Source of the DNA: Brevundimonas sp.
Lineage (GTDB): Bacteria; Pseudomonadota; Alphaproteobacteria; Caulobacterales; Caulobacteraceae
Reading direction: 5' to 3'
Assembly: GCF_031082345.1 (NCBI RefSeq)
Contig: NZ_JAVHLH010000001.1
Coordinates: 14,994 to 32,201, forward strand
DNA length: 17,208 bases
Part shown: positions 1 to 7,039 of the stretch, piece after piece
Position numbering within the stretch: position 1 is the first letter of the stretch
Layout of the letters: the number at the start of each line of letters is the position of its first letter
The notes under the pieces: generated by a model
Seen by the model: the letters and a program-made list of their open reading frames with translations, nothing else
Database searches by the model: none
Told to the model about the DNA's origin: nothing
Translations under genes and position numbers: made by a program

Positions 1-775
1 TCACGCCGCCGTCGACATGCATTTCCTCGACCAGCCGCCCCTCGGCGTCGACGCCCGGGATCATGACCGGAGGGAACACGCCGGGAATGCTGGCGGAGGC
101 CAGCAGGACGTCGCGGAACAGCGCCACCGCCTGGACGCCGCCCTGTTTGGCCAGCACCCCCATGTCCCAGATCACCGTCTCCTCGGCGTCCAGATTGGTC
201 GTGACGATCAGGAGGCGGCGGCCCTTGTCGTGCTCGACGGCGATCTGGCGCAGCAGCTCCGGGGTCACATAGTCCTCGACCAGATCCTCAAGCACCCCGG
301 AGTCGAACAGACCCGGCGACGCGAGGGCGGCGAAGCTGCGCCAGCCCAGCAGCCCGCCGGTGCGGCCTTCGGCATAGGCGCCGCGCAGTTCGTCGTCCCA
401 CTCGGGACCGAGGAAGGCGAAGGGCGCCGCCAGCGCCCCCGTGCTGACGCCGGTGACGACGCTGAACTCCGGCCGGGTTCCGCTGGCGGTCCAGCCGACC
501 AGGACGCCGGCCCCATAGGCTCCGTTGGCGCCGCCGCCGGATAGGGCGAGAATGGAGCGGCCCTCGGACGCCGCCCACAGCCGCTCGCCGATCTGTTCGG
601 CCAGGGCCTCGACCCGGGCGACGTCGCCGGCCCGGATACGGGGATCCTCGGTGGGCCGCCAGGTCTGGGTGGTGAGGCGCAGAACCCCGCCCTCGGGCCG
701 GTCGATGGTGCCGCACCCGGCCAGCCACAGCGCCGCGATCAGGCCGGCGACGATGGCTGCGGATTTGCGGATCAT
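1..775 (-). CDS. Patatin-like phospholipase family lipoprotein (partial, C-terminus beyond window)
   Basis: Acyl hydrolase of the patatin family, predicted to sit on the envelope as a lipoprotein and to cleave acyl esters; the true substrate is unknown. Reading leftwards from the ATG at 775, the protein begins with a hydrophobic signal ending in a lipobox (LAGC, Cys21). The oxyanion-hole motif SGGGANGAYG is at residues 79-88, the nucleophile motif GVSTG places Ser111 in the G-x-S-x-G elbow, and DGG with the expected catalytic Asp is near residue 255, just before the window edge. All key patatin motifs seen so far are intact. The reading frame is open to base 1, so the C-terminal part is missing only because the window ends. 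It is transcribed divergently from the cyclase gene, from a promoter that appears to overlap that gene's -35. Confidence 0.9.
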   Translation of the reverse strand, partial: MIRKSAAIVAGLIAALWLAGCGTIDRPEGGVLRLTTQTWRPTEDPRIRAGDVARVEALAEQIGERLWAASEGRSILALSGGGANGAYGAGVLVGWTASGTRPEFSVVTGVSTGALAAPFAFLGPEWDDELRGAYAEGRTGGLLGWRSFAALASPGLFDSGVLEDLVEDYVTPELLRQIAVEHDKGRRLLIVTTNLDAEETVIWDMGVLAKQGGVQAVALFRDVLLASASIPGVFPPVMIPGVDAEGRLVEEMHVDGGV

Positions 776-808
776 GCGCGAGTCGTCCGTTGAGGCGGTG
801 GGACGAGC

Positions 809-838
809 CTTCTAGCATGGATGCCGCCCGCCCTTCAC
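809..838 (-). promoter_or_regulatory. Putative promoter of the patatin-family gene
   Basis: On the minus strand a -35-like GTGAAG (838-833) and a -10-like TAGAAG (814-809, inside GCTAGAAG, close to the Caulobacter -10 GCTANAWC) are separated by 18 bases. The predicted transcript start lies about 27 bases before the ATG at 775. The -35 overlaps the -35 proposed for the divergent cyclase promoter. Confidence 0.45.
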
Positions 839-861
839 GGCGTCAGTGTAGGCGCTACCCT
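834..861 (+). promoter_or_regulatory. Putative promoter of the cyclase-family gene, apparently leaderless
   Basis: TTCACG (834-839) and TACCCT (856-861, within GCTACCCT) are 16 bases apart. The TTCACGG heptamer matches TTGACGS at 6 of 7 positions. Seven bases beyond the -10 hexamer is the A of the ATG at 868, and no Shine-Dalgarno sequence precedes that ATG, so the mRNA probably starts at or next to its start codon. Confidence 0.5.
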
Positions 862-867
862 CCCCCC

Positions 868-1530
868 ATGTCCGACTCGCGCCGCCTGATCGACCTCAGC
901 CACGCCATCGAAGCCGGCATGGTCACCTACAAGGGCCTGCCGGCGCCGTTGGTCTGCGACCACCTGAGCCGCGAGGCGTCGCGGGCCCACTACGAGCCCG
1001 GCACGGAATTCCAGATCGGGCGGATTGAGATGGTCGGCAACACTGGCACCTATCTGGACAGCCCCTTCCACCGCTACGCCGACGGCGAGGACCTGAGCGA
1101 GGTCGGGCTGGAGCGGGTCGCCGGCCTGCCGGGCCTGGTCATTCGCGCCGAAGGCCTGCAGGCGGTGGACCGCGACCGGTTCGAGGGTCGCGATCTGCGC
1201 GGCCGGGCCGTGCTGGTCCACACTGGCTGGGCCCGGCACTGGCGCACCGACGCCTATTTCGAGGACCATCCCTTCCTGACCGAGGCCGCCGCCGCCTTTC
1301 TCGTCGAGGCCGGCGCCGCCCTGGTCGGCATCGACTCGCACAACATCGACGACACCCGCACGCGGTCGCGGCCGGTCCACACCCGCCTGCTCGGCGCCGG
1401 CATCCCGATCTGCGAGCACATGCGCGGGCTGGAGCTGCTGCCGGACGCCGGCTTCCGCTTCACCGCCGCCCCGCCGAAGGTGAAGGCCTTCGGAACCTTC
1501 CCGGTGAGGGCGTTCGCGGAAGTGGGGTAG
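868..1530 (+). CDS. Cyclase family protein (kynurenine formamidase-like metal hydrolase)
   Basis: A 220-residue member of the cyclase / kynurenine formamidase-like superfamily, which normally hydrolyses amide or ester bonds using bound metal. I chose the ATG at 868 because the protein then begins with the family's usual strand (RLIDLSHAIEAGM) and a promoter sits directly upstream. The metal-binding block reads NTGTYLDSPFH at residues 58-68, whereas the usual form is HxGTHxDxPxH: both the first and second His are replaced (Asn58, Tyr62), while Asp64 and His68 are kept. The C-terminal block keeps GIDSHNIDD (155-162), His171 and Glu183. The substrate is unknown, and the altered motif argues against simply naming it kynB. 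It is followed by an SDR gene on the same strand after about 79 bases. Confidence 0.85.
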   Translation: MSDSRRLIDLSHAIEAGMVTYKGLPAPLVCDHLSREASRAHYEPGTEFQIGRIEMVGNTGTYLDSPFHRYADGEDLSEVGLERVAGLPGLVIRAEGLQAVDRDRFEGRDLRGRAVLVHTGWARHWRTDAYFEDHPFLTEAAAAFLVEAGAALVGIDSHNIDDTRTRSRPVHTRLLGAGIPICEHMRGLELLPDAGFRFTAAPPKVKAFGTFPVRAFAEVG

Positions 1531-1609
1531 GCCGCCGACATCCTTCGCCCCTCCGCGCGCGTATTGCTGCGCAGACATGGGCGGCCGAGGCGGCCGCGCG
1601 GGAGGCCGT

Positions 1610-2344
1610 ATGGATCGGGACAACAATCTGGCCGTGGTGGTCGGGGTGTCGGGCGGCGTCGGCGGCGCCCTGGCCAGAGGGCTGGCCGCGCAGGGCCAAT
1701 ACGACGCGGTGGTCGGGGTCGCCCGTCACCGGCCCGCGGACTGGCCCGGCGGTCCGACGCTTCCCTTCGTCGCCGCCGACATCACCGACGAGGCCCAGGT
1801 CGCCGAAGCCGCCCGGACGATCGGAGACCTCGGTCGTCCAACCCGGATCGTCGTTGCGACGGGCCTCCTGCACGCCGACGGCGTGGCGCCCGAGAAGGCC
1901 CTGCGGATGCTGGATCCCGAGGCGCTGATGACCCTGTTCCGGGTCAACGCCGTCGCGCCCGCCCTCGTCGCCAAACACCTGCTGCCCCTGACGCCCCGCG
2001 ACCGGGTCAGTCTATTCGCGGCTCTCTCGGCCAGGGTCGGCAGCATCTCCGACAACCGCCTGGGCGGCTGGTACGGCTACCGCGCCTCAAAGGCGGCGCT
2101 GAACATGCTGATCGCCACCCTGGCGATCGAGCACCGTCGCACCCGCCCGCAGGGAATCTGCGTCGCCCTGCACCCCGGAACGGTCGAGACCGGGCTCAGC
2201 GCGCCCTTCCGACACGGCGCGACGGCGGCGAAGCGCCTCACGCCCGACCAGTCGGCCAAGGCCTTGATCGAGGTGATGGATCGCCTTTCACCGGAGGATA
2301 GCGGCAGCTTCCTGGCCTGGGACGGACAGCCGATCCCGTGGTGA
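1610..2344 (+). CDS. SDR family NAD(P)-dependent oxidoreductase
   Basis: A 244-residue short-chain dehydrogenase/reductase with a Rossmann fold, predicted cytosolic. The dinucleotide-binding glycine motif GVSGGVG is at residues 12-18, the fold-stabilising Asn is in VNAVAP (Asn113), and the catalytic YRASK gives Tyr157 and Lys161 with Ser145 a plausible third member. The stretch SDNRLGGWYGYRASK resembles the CsgA/C-factor-like SDR group, but that is a family resemblance and the substrate is unknown. The ATG at 1610 is preferred over the in-frame ATG at 1577, because GGAGG at 1601-1605 precedes it and the extra N-terminal residues would be only Gly and Arg. It could share a transcript with the cyclase gene. 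Confidence 0.88.
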   Translation: MDRDNNLAVVVGVSGGVGGALARGLAAQGQYDAVVGVARHRPADWPGGPTLPFVAADITDEAQVAEAARTIGDLGRPTRIVVATGLLHADGVAPEKALRMLDPEALMTLFRVNAVAPALVAKHLLPLTPRDRVSLFAALSARVGSISDNRLGGWYGYRASKAALNMLIATLAIEHRRTRPQGICVALHPGTVETGLSAPFRHGATAAKRLTPDQSAKALIEVMDRLSPEDSGSFLAWDGQPIPW

Positions 2345-2445
2345 CCGGAAGGCGCCGGCGAACATCGCCAACTCCTCGACGCCGTTCATCTAATGGTGGT
2401 AGGTGGAAGCTGCGCAGGGGGCGCATCCCTCCAAGGATCCGTAAA

Positions 2446-2799
2446 ATGTTCAAGACTTTCGCACGCCGCGCCGTACTCGCGGCGGCCATTTCGGCTGTGG
2501 CCTTCGGGACGATGGGTTTCCGCTCCAGCGACGATCAGGACCGTCGGGTCCTGATCATCAACGCCACCGGCGTCACCATGACCCATTTCTACGCCTCGAA
2601 CTCCGGCCAGAACGACTGGCAGGAAGACATCCTCGGCGAGGACGTGCTGCAATCCGGGGCCTCGGTCCGGATCAACATCGACGACGGCACGGACGCCTGC
2701 CTGTACGACTTCAAGGCCCGCTTCGCCGACGGCGACGAACTGGTGCGCAACCGCATCAACGTCTGCGAGATCACCGAATATCGCTACACCGCCGGCTGA
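2446..2799 (+). CDS. Small secreted hypothetical protein (117 aa)
   Basis: I cannot name this protein. It has a Sec-type N-terminal signal (MFKTFARR followed by a hydrophobic run to about residue 22) and a mature part of roughly 90 residues. The mature part has the pattern NATG, then YAS, NDWQEDILG, a Gly-Ala-Ser turn, and CLYDFKARFADGDE, with two Cys (85 and 107) that could form a disulfide in the periplasm. The alternating polar and hydrophobic stretches suggest a small beta-rich domain. The ATG at 2446 has a good ribosome site (AAGGA, 2433-2437); the frame stays open upstream to 2338, but that part is Arg-rich and unlike real protein. A strong terminator follows 24 bases after the stop, so transcription ends here. 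Confidence 0.8.
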   Translation: MFKTFARRAVLAAAISAVAFGTMGFRSSDDQDRRVLIINATGVTMTHFYASNSGQNDWQEDILGEDVLQSGASVRINIDDGTDACLYDFKARFADGDELVRNRINVCEITEYRYTAG

Positions 2800-2822
2800 T
2801 CGGCCGGACCGACAGACGATCA

Positions 2823-2854
2823 GGGCCGCGCCTTTGTGGGCGCGGCCCTTTTTT
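2823..2854 (+). terminator. Rho-independent terminator
   Basis: A perfect 10-bp stem (GGGCCGCGCC at 2823-2832 paired with GGCGCGGCCC at 2839-2848) with a 6-base loop is followed by six T (2849-2854). It ends the transcript of the small secreted protein gene. The T-run appears to be reused as part of the tag promoter. Confidence 0.92.
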
Positions 2855-2875
2855 CGCGCCCGAATCCGCTACCCT
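2851..2875 (+). promoter_or_regulatory. Putative tag-rnhB promoter, apparently leaderless
   Basis: The -10-like TACCCT (2870-2875, in GCTACCCT) lies seven bases before the ATG at 2882. A TTTTCGC heptamer at 2851-2857 is 10 bases upstream of the GCTACCCT octamer, at the short end of the Caulobacter spacing. The stretch from GCTA to ATG matches the one before the cyclase gene at 16 of 17 bases. No ribosome site is visible. Confidence 0.42.
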
Positions 2876-2881
2876 TCCCCC

Positions 2882-3469
2882 ATGCCCGACTCACTCCGCC
2901 GCTGCGCCTGGTGCGGGACCGATCCCCTCTACGTCGCCTATCACGACGAGGAGTGGGGCGTGCCCGAGTACGACGCCCGCGCCCTGTGGGAGAAGCTTGT
3001 GCTGGACGGCTTCCAGGCCGGGCTGGCGTGGATCACCATCCTGAGAAAGCGCGAGGGGATGCGCGACGCCTTCGACGGTTTCGATCCGGAGAAGATCGCC
3101 GGCTATGGCGAGGCCGACATCGAGCGGCTGCTCGGCGACGGCCGCATCATCCGTTCGCGGGCCAAGATCAACAGCGCCATCAAGGGGGCGAAGATCTGGC
3201 TGGAGATGCGCGACAGCGGCGAGGACTTCAGTGAATGGCTCTGGTCGTTCGTCGGCGGGGCGCCGATCCAGAACAGCTGGCCCGACAGCGGCGCCCGGCC
3301 CGTGGCGACGCCGGAATCCGAGGCCCTGTCGAAGGCCCTGAAACAGCGCGGCTTCACCTTCGTCGGCCCCGTGATCGTCTACGCCTTCATGCAGGCCGTG
3401 GGCATGGTCAACGATCACGGCGTCGAATGCTTCCGTCACCCGCAGCTTCGTGCGACGACCGGTCCGTGA
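2882..3469 (+). CDS. tag: DNA-3-methyladenine glycosylase I
   Basis: Base-excision repair enzyme that removes 3-methyladenine from alkylated DNA. The 195-residue protein aligns along its length with what I know of E. coli Tag. The zinc site is complete: Cys8 and His21 near the N-terminus (spaced as Cys4/His17 in E. coli) and the NDHGVEC block near the C-terminus supplying His and Cys. The recognition loop reads [14 protein letters not shown], so the position of E. coli Glu38 is Asp42, a conservative change. The ATG at 2882 is chosen over the in-frame start at 2834 because the earlier one lies inside the upstream terminator. The stop overlaps the GTG of rnhB (GTGA), indicating translational coupling of two DNA-maintenance genes. 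Confidence 0.95.
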   Translation: MPDSLRRCAWCGTDPLYVAYHDEEWGVPEYDARALWEKLVLDGFQAGLAWITILRKREGMRDAFDGFDPEKIAGYGEADIERLLGDGRIIRSRAKINSAIKGAKIWLEMRDSGEDFSEWLWSFVGGAPIQNSWPDSGARPVATPESEALSKALKQRGFTFVGPVIVYAFMQAVGMVNDHGVECFRHPQLRATTGP

Positions 3470-4137
3470 AGACGCCGTCGAAGACATCCGCCCGAGCAAA
3501 GGCGCCCGCGAAAGCCCCGCGCGGCTTCCCGACGCTGACGCTGGAGACTGTCCTGATCCAGTCGTGCGGCGGCCTGGTCTGCGGAGTCGACGAGGCGGGG
3601 CGCGGTCCCTGGGCGGGGCCGGTCTCGGCCGGGGCGGTGATCCTGAACGCCGACGACCTGCCGGACGGCATCGACGACTCCAAGGCCCTGACCCACGCCC
3701 GACGCGAAACGCTCGAGATCGAGATCAAGGCCCGCGCCGTCGCCTGGGGCGTCGGCTTCGCCTCGGTCGAGGAGATCGCCGAGCTGAACATCCTGCACGC
3801 CACCGGCCTGGCCATGTGCCGCGCCATCGAGGCGATGTCGGTCCAGCCGGTCGCGGCCCTGGTCGACGGCAACTACCGCTTCAAACTGCCGTGCGAGGTG
3901 CAGCCAGTGGTCGGCGGCGACGGCCTGTCGCTGTCGATCGCGGCGGCCTCGATCCTCGCCAAGACGGCGCGGGACCGGCTGATGGTGGCGCTGGATGCGG
4001 AATACCCCGGCTACGGCTTCGCCGGCCACAAGGGCTACAACGCCCCGGTGCATCAGGAGGCCCTGAGGACGCTGGGCCCCAGCCCGGCCCACCGCCGAAG
4101 CTGGGCCCCGATCCGGGCGCTGCTGGAAGGCGCCTAG
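3466..4137 (+). CDS. rnhB: Ribonuclease HII
   Basis: Endonuclease that cuts the RNA strand of RNA-DNA hybrids and starts removal of ribonucleotides misincorporated into DNA. The 223-residue protein has the catalytic D-E pair in [14 protein letters not shown] (Asp42, Glu43), Asp134 in VDGN and Asp152 in GGDG, the four acidic residues expected of the family, followed by the conserved [13 protein letters not shown] block and GHKGY. An N-terminal extension of about 20 residues rich in Lys, Ala and Thr is dispensable to the fold and could aid nucleic-acid contact. The start is GTG at 3466, overlapping the tag stop codon by four bases. The 3' end overlaps the convergent small ORF on the other strand by about four bases. 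Confidence 0.95.
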   Translation: MKTPSKTSARAKAPAKAPRGFPTLTLETVLIQSCGGLVCGVDEAGRGPWAGPVSAGAVILNADDLPDGIDDSKALTHARRETLEIEIKARAVAWGVGFASVEEIAELNILHATGLAMCRAIEAMSVQPVAALVDGNYRFKLPCEVQPVVGGDGLSLSIAAASILAKTARDRLMVALDAEYPGYGFAGHKGYNAPVHQEALRTLGPSPAHRRSWAPIRALLEGA

Positions 4138-4397
4138 ATGTGCAGGGCGCCGCCCAGCAGGGCCCCGGCGAGGGCGGCGACGAGTCCGCCGAGCGTGATG
4201 GTCAGCCACGCCGGGACGCCGTCGGCCAGGTCCGACAGGCTCCGGTCGGGCTCGGGCGCCACGTCATTGGCGACCCGGTTGTCGAAGCGCGTCGCCGACG
4301 GCGCTCGCCAGGCTACGGTTTCAAAGGCGTCGACCGACCGGCCATAGGCCCGGCTCGCTTCCAGACGCCGCGAGGGGGAGAGGGTCATCTGTTCCAT
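4134..4397 (-). CDS. Small tail-anchored hypothetical membrane protein (87 aa)
   Basis: I cannot name this gene. It encodes a polar N-terminal region of about 60 residues and one C-terminal hydrophobic segment ([22 protein letters not shown], about residues 62-83) that runs almost to the end, the layout of a tail-anchored inner-membrane protein. Start choice is uncertain: GTG at 4406, ATG at 4397 or ATG at 4388 all fit; I use 4397, although no clear ribosome site precedes any of them. It lies downstream of the DNA methyltransferase on the same strand, separated by a GC-rich hairpin, and its stop overlaps the end of the convergent rnhB. A chance open frame is possible, but the clean membrane segment argues for a real gene. 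Confidence 0.55.
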   Translation of the reverse strand: MEQMTLSPSRRLEASRAYGRSVDAFETVAWRAPSATRFDNRVANDVAPEPDRSLSDLADGVPAWLTITLGGLVAALAGALLGGALHI

Positions 4398-4406
4398 GGC
4401 CGACAC

Positions 4407-4429
4407 AACGGTCCGGATTCCGGACCGTT
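4407..4429. repeat. Perfect inverted repeat (hairpin) after the methyltransferase gene
   Basis: AACGGTCCGG (4407-4416) pairs perfectly with CCGGACCGTT (4420-4429) around a 3-base loop. It starts six bases after the stop of the minus-strand methyltransferase gene. There is no T-run on either side, so it may be a weak terminator, a 3'-end processing/stability hairpin, or a protein-binding palindrome. Confidence 0.7.
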
Positions 4430-4434
4430 CCCGG

Positions 4435-5475
4435 CTAAGCCGCGTCGGCGAGGTTCAGCCGCCGGTCGCTGACCACGAACAGATATTCGACGTTCTTCAG
4501 CCGGCCCACGGTCCCGACCTTGTCGCCCTTGGGATTGTGGATGCCGATGCGGGCCCCGACGTAGCGCGGGCGGGCGATCTCGATGACCTGCACCTCGCCC
4601 CGCCCGGACAGCATCTCCACGAGCTGGTCGCGGCCCAGATAGCCCTCGTCGTTGAACGAGACGATCAGGTTCGGCGCCTTCAGCCCCTCGATCACCGCCT
4701 GCAGCGCCGGGGCGATGCCGGGGCGGCTGTTGAAGGCGCTCTTGCGGGTGCGGACATCGATCCGCTTGTTGGCGATCCCGTAGGTCTCCGGCTTGTCCCA
4801 CAGCACCAGGCTCTCCCAGCAGTGGTAGTTGCCGAGGTAGGAATGCTGGTTGTACGGGGGGTCCAGATAGACGAGGTCGGCCTCGACCGAGGGCGACAGT
4901 TCGACGGCGTCGGCGCGGGTGGCCCTGCAGGGACCCGCCGCCACGCCAGGAAGGATGTCGGGCAGGCGCAGCTCCAGCGGCTTCAGCGCCCGGCTGGCCC
5001 ACGATTTCATATAGGCCATCTGCAGACCGGCCGTTGAGTCCACCCGGTCGGCGGCCTCCATCAGGCTGACAAGGGCGATGGCCTCCAGTTCGGGCTCCAG
5101 CGCCATGGCGGCGATCCGGTCGCGCATGGCGTCGATGCGGGCGCCGTTCTCGGGCGTGAAATAGCGCGCGTCCTCGCAGAAGGATTTGGTGAACCAGCCG
5201 GCCTCCGGCGCGACGGTCCGCAGCTCGGCCAGCACGCCTTCCGCCTTCTCCAGCCAGCGCTCGCGGTCGGCCTGCACATAGGTCGTGGCCAGCACATGGG
5301 CGTAGGCGTTGTGGTCGTTCGACCAGACCCGGAAGCCCTGCTTCTTCAGCGCATGCCCGACCCGCGCGCTGCCCGAGAACAGGTCGCAGACGGTCCCGCC
5401 GTCCGGCAGGGCGCCGGAGATGGCCCGGACGATCTCCGCCAGCAGCGCGCGCTTCGAGCCGATGTATTTGATCAT
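4435..5475 (-). CDS. D12-class DNA N6-adenine methyltransferase, solitary
   Basis: Transfers a methyl group from S-adenosylmethionine to adenine N6 in DNA. The 346-residue protein has the alpha-type (D12/Dam-like) motif order: YIGSKRALL (residues 4-12, motif X), DLFSGSARVG (31-40, AdoMet-binding motif I), WSND (51-54, acidic end of motif II), and LVYLDPPYN (201-209, catalytic motif IV). It is not CcrM, which has a beta-type order with DPPY near the N-terminus. No restriction endonuclease or specificity gene is adjacent, so it looks solitary. It starts 16 bases after the pyruvate kinase stop with an AAGGG ribosome site, so the two genes are probably co-transcribed. The recognition sequence cannot be read from the protein. 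Confidence 0.88.
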   Translation of the reverse strand: MIKYIGSKRALLAEIVRAISGALPDGGTVCDLFSGSARVGHALKKQGFRVWSNDHNAYAHVLATTYVQADRERWLEKAEGVLAELRTVAPEAGWFTKSFCEDARYFTPENGARIDAMRDRIAAMALEPELEAIALVSLMEAADRVDSTAGLQMAYMKSWASRALKPLELRLPDILPGVAAGPCRATRADAVELSPSVEADLVYLDPPYNQHSYLGNYHCWESLVLWDKPETYGIANKRIDVRTRKSAFNSRPGIAPALQAVIEGLKAPNLIVSFNDEGYLGRDQLVEMLSGRGEVQVIEIARPRYVGARIGIHNPKGDKVGTVGRLKNVEYLFVVSDRRLNLADAA

Positions 5476-5491
5476 GCCGACCCTTGCGGGG

Positions 5492-6931
5492 TCAGCCTTT
5501 GTGGCCGCGCCCCTTCATCGGAACATGCGCCAGTCGCAGCAGATTCGCAGCCCCCGGCGCGCCGAACGGCGTGCCGGCGAGGATCAGCAGGCGCTGGCCG
5601 GGCTCGGCGAGCCCGTATTCGACCGCCTTGGCGACCGCGTCGTCGGTGACCTCCTCCAGCGAGGCCGGCTCGCGGCTGAGGCGCGGCTCCAGCCCCCAGA
5701 CCAGCGCCAGCCGCCGGGCCGTCTCGGGTTTGGGCGTCAGGGCCAGCACCGTCTGCAGCGGCCGCTCGCGCGACATCCGCCGCGCCGTCCCGCCCAGGGT
5801 GGTGAACACCACGATACAGGCCGTCGACTGCGACTCCGCCGCCTTGCGCGCCGCCGCCACCAGGGCGTCGACGTCGTGCTCGTGCATGCCGGCGTGTTCG
5901 GCGTCCATCAGGCTGGGCCACATCTCGTCGCGTTCCACCCGCTCGATGATCCGGCTCATGATGCCGACCGATTCCAGCGGATAGTCGCCCGAGGCCGTCT
6001 CGGCCGACAGCATCAGGGCGTCGGCGCCCTCATAGACGGCGTTGGCCACGTCCGAGGCCTCGGCCCGGGTCGGAGCCGGGGACGAGGTCATCGACTCCAG
6101 CATCTGGGTCGCCACGATCACCGGCACCCCGCGCTGGCGGGCGGCGCGGATGATCCGCTTCTGCGCCACCGGCACCTCTTCCGGGTCCAGCTCCACGCCG
6201 AGATCGCCGCGGGCGACCATCACGCCGTCGCAGTAGTCGAGGATGCTCTCCAGTTCGTTCAGCGCCTGGGGCTTCTCGATCTTGGCCAGGCAGGCGGCGC
6301 GGCCCTTCACGATCTGCTTCAGCTCGGCCATGTCCTCGGCCTTCTGGACGAAGCTGAGCGCCACCCAGTCGACGCCGATGCGCAGGGCGAAGGCCAGGTC
6401 CTCGCGGTCCTTGGGCGTCAGGGCCGAGACCGGCACCACCGCCTCGGGCACGGCCACGCCCTTGCGGTCCGACAGTTTCGAACCGCTCTCGACCGTGACG
6501 TCGGCCCATTCGTCGGTGCGCTCATTGACCCGCAGCCGCACCCGGCCGTCGTCGAGCAGCAGCAGCATGCCGGTGCGCAGGGCCCTGAAGATCTCGGGAT
6601 GCGGCATCTGCACCCGCGTCTCGTCCCCCGGCGTCGGGTCGAGATCGAAGCGCATCCTGTGGCCCGGCTTGACGTCGATCTCGACATTGGCGAACCGGCC
6701 CAGCCGCAGCTTCGGCCCCTGCAGGTCGGCCAGCACGCCCAGCGGGCGTTTCAGCGCCAGTTCGGCCCCGCGCACCGCCTTCAGCGCCGCCGCGTGATCC
6801 TCGTGCGAGCCGTGGCTGAAATTCAGGCGGAAGACGTCCACCCCGGCCTGGGCCAGGGCCTTGACCTCGCCGGGCGCGCGGCTGGCGGGTCCGAGGGTTG
6901 CGACGATGCGGGCGCGCCGGGCTCTTTTCAT
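5492..6931 (-). CDS. pyk: Pyruvate kinase
   Basis: Final glycolytic step, converting phosphoenolpyruvate and ADP to pyruvate and ATP in the cytosol. At 479 residues it has the usual bacterial length. Visible hallmarks are FRLNFSHG (Arg35, Asn37), LQGPKLRLG (70-78), AKIEK with catalytic Lys217 and metal ligand Glu219, ARGDLGVE (Asp243) and ATQMLESM (274-281), followed by a C-terminal domain of normal size. The region from about residue 80 to 175 is the capping B domain. The start is ATG at 6931, after a leader of about 50 bases containing a small hairpin. It heads a likely two-gene unit with the downstream DNA methyltransferase. Confidence 0.96.
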   Translation of the reverse strand: MKRARRARIVATLGPASRAPGEVKALAQAGVDVFRLNFSHGSHEDHAAALKAVRGAELALKRPLGVLADLQGPKLRLGRFANVEIDVKPGHRMRFDLDPTPGDETRVQMPHPEIFRALRTGMLLLLDDGRVRLRVNERTDEWADVTVESGSKLSDRKGVAVPEAVVPVSALTPKDREDLAFALRIGVDWVALSFVQKAEDMAELKQIVKGRAACLAKIEKPQALNELESILDYCDGVMVARGDLGVELDPEEVPVAQKRIIRAARQRGVPVIVATQMLESMTSSPAPTRAEASDVANAVYEGADALMLSAETASGDYPLESVGIMSRIIERVERDEMWPSLMDAEHAGMHEHDVDALVAAARKAAESQSTACIVVFTTLGGTARRMSRERPLQTVLALTPKPETARRLALVWGLEPRLSREPASLEEVTDDAVAKAVEYGLAEPGQRLLILAGTPFGAPGAANLLRLAHVPMKGRGHKG

Positions 6932-6949
6932 ACGATATCCGTGGCCTTT

Positions 6950-7012
6950 GGGAGAGCGTTCTCCCCTTGTGCCACGAAACGCCGCAGGGGTAAGGCCGCT
7001 CCACGCCGCGAA
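6950..7012 (-). promoter_or_regulatory. Candidate pyk promoter and leader hairpin
   Basis: On the minus strand TTCGCGG (7012-7006) and CTTACCCC (6994-6987) are 11 bases apart, fitting the Caulobacter-type spacing but with a poor -10. The roughly 50-base leader that would follow contains a 6-bp hairpin (GGGAGA / TCTCCC, 6950-6965, 4-base loop). I see no riboswitch consensus. Confidence 0.3.
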
Positions 7013-7039
7013 ACATGAAGTTATGCCGCCGCGGGCCGA

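Noticed and set aside
4435..5475. Methyltransferase as part of a restriction-modification or defence island, or as CcrM
   Set aside because: Neighbours are pyk and a small membrane protein, no nuclease is present, and the motif order is D12/alpha type rather than CcrM-like.
5309..7018. Long plus-strand open frame (569 codons) opposite pyk
   Set aside because: It is a GC-rich shadow: composition is His/Arg/Gln/Gly-rich, it has no domain, and the minus strand encodes a complete pyruvate kinase.
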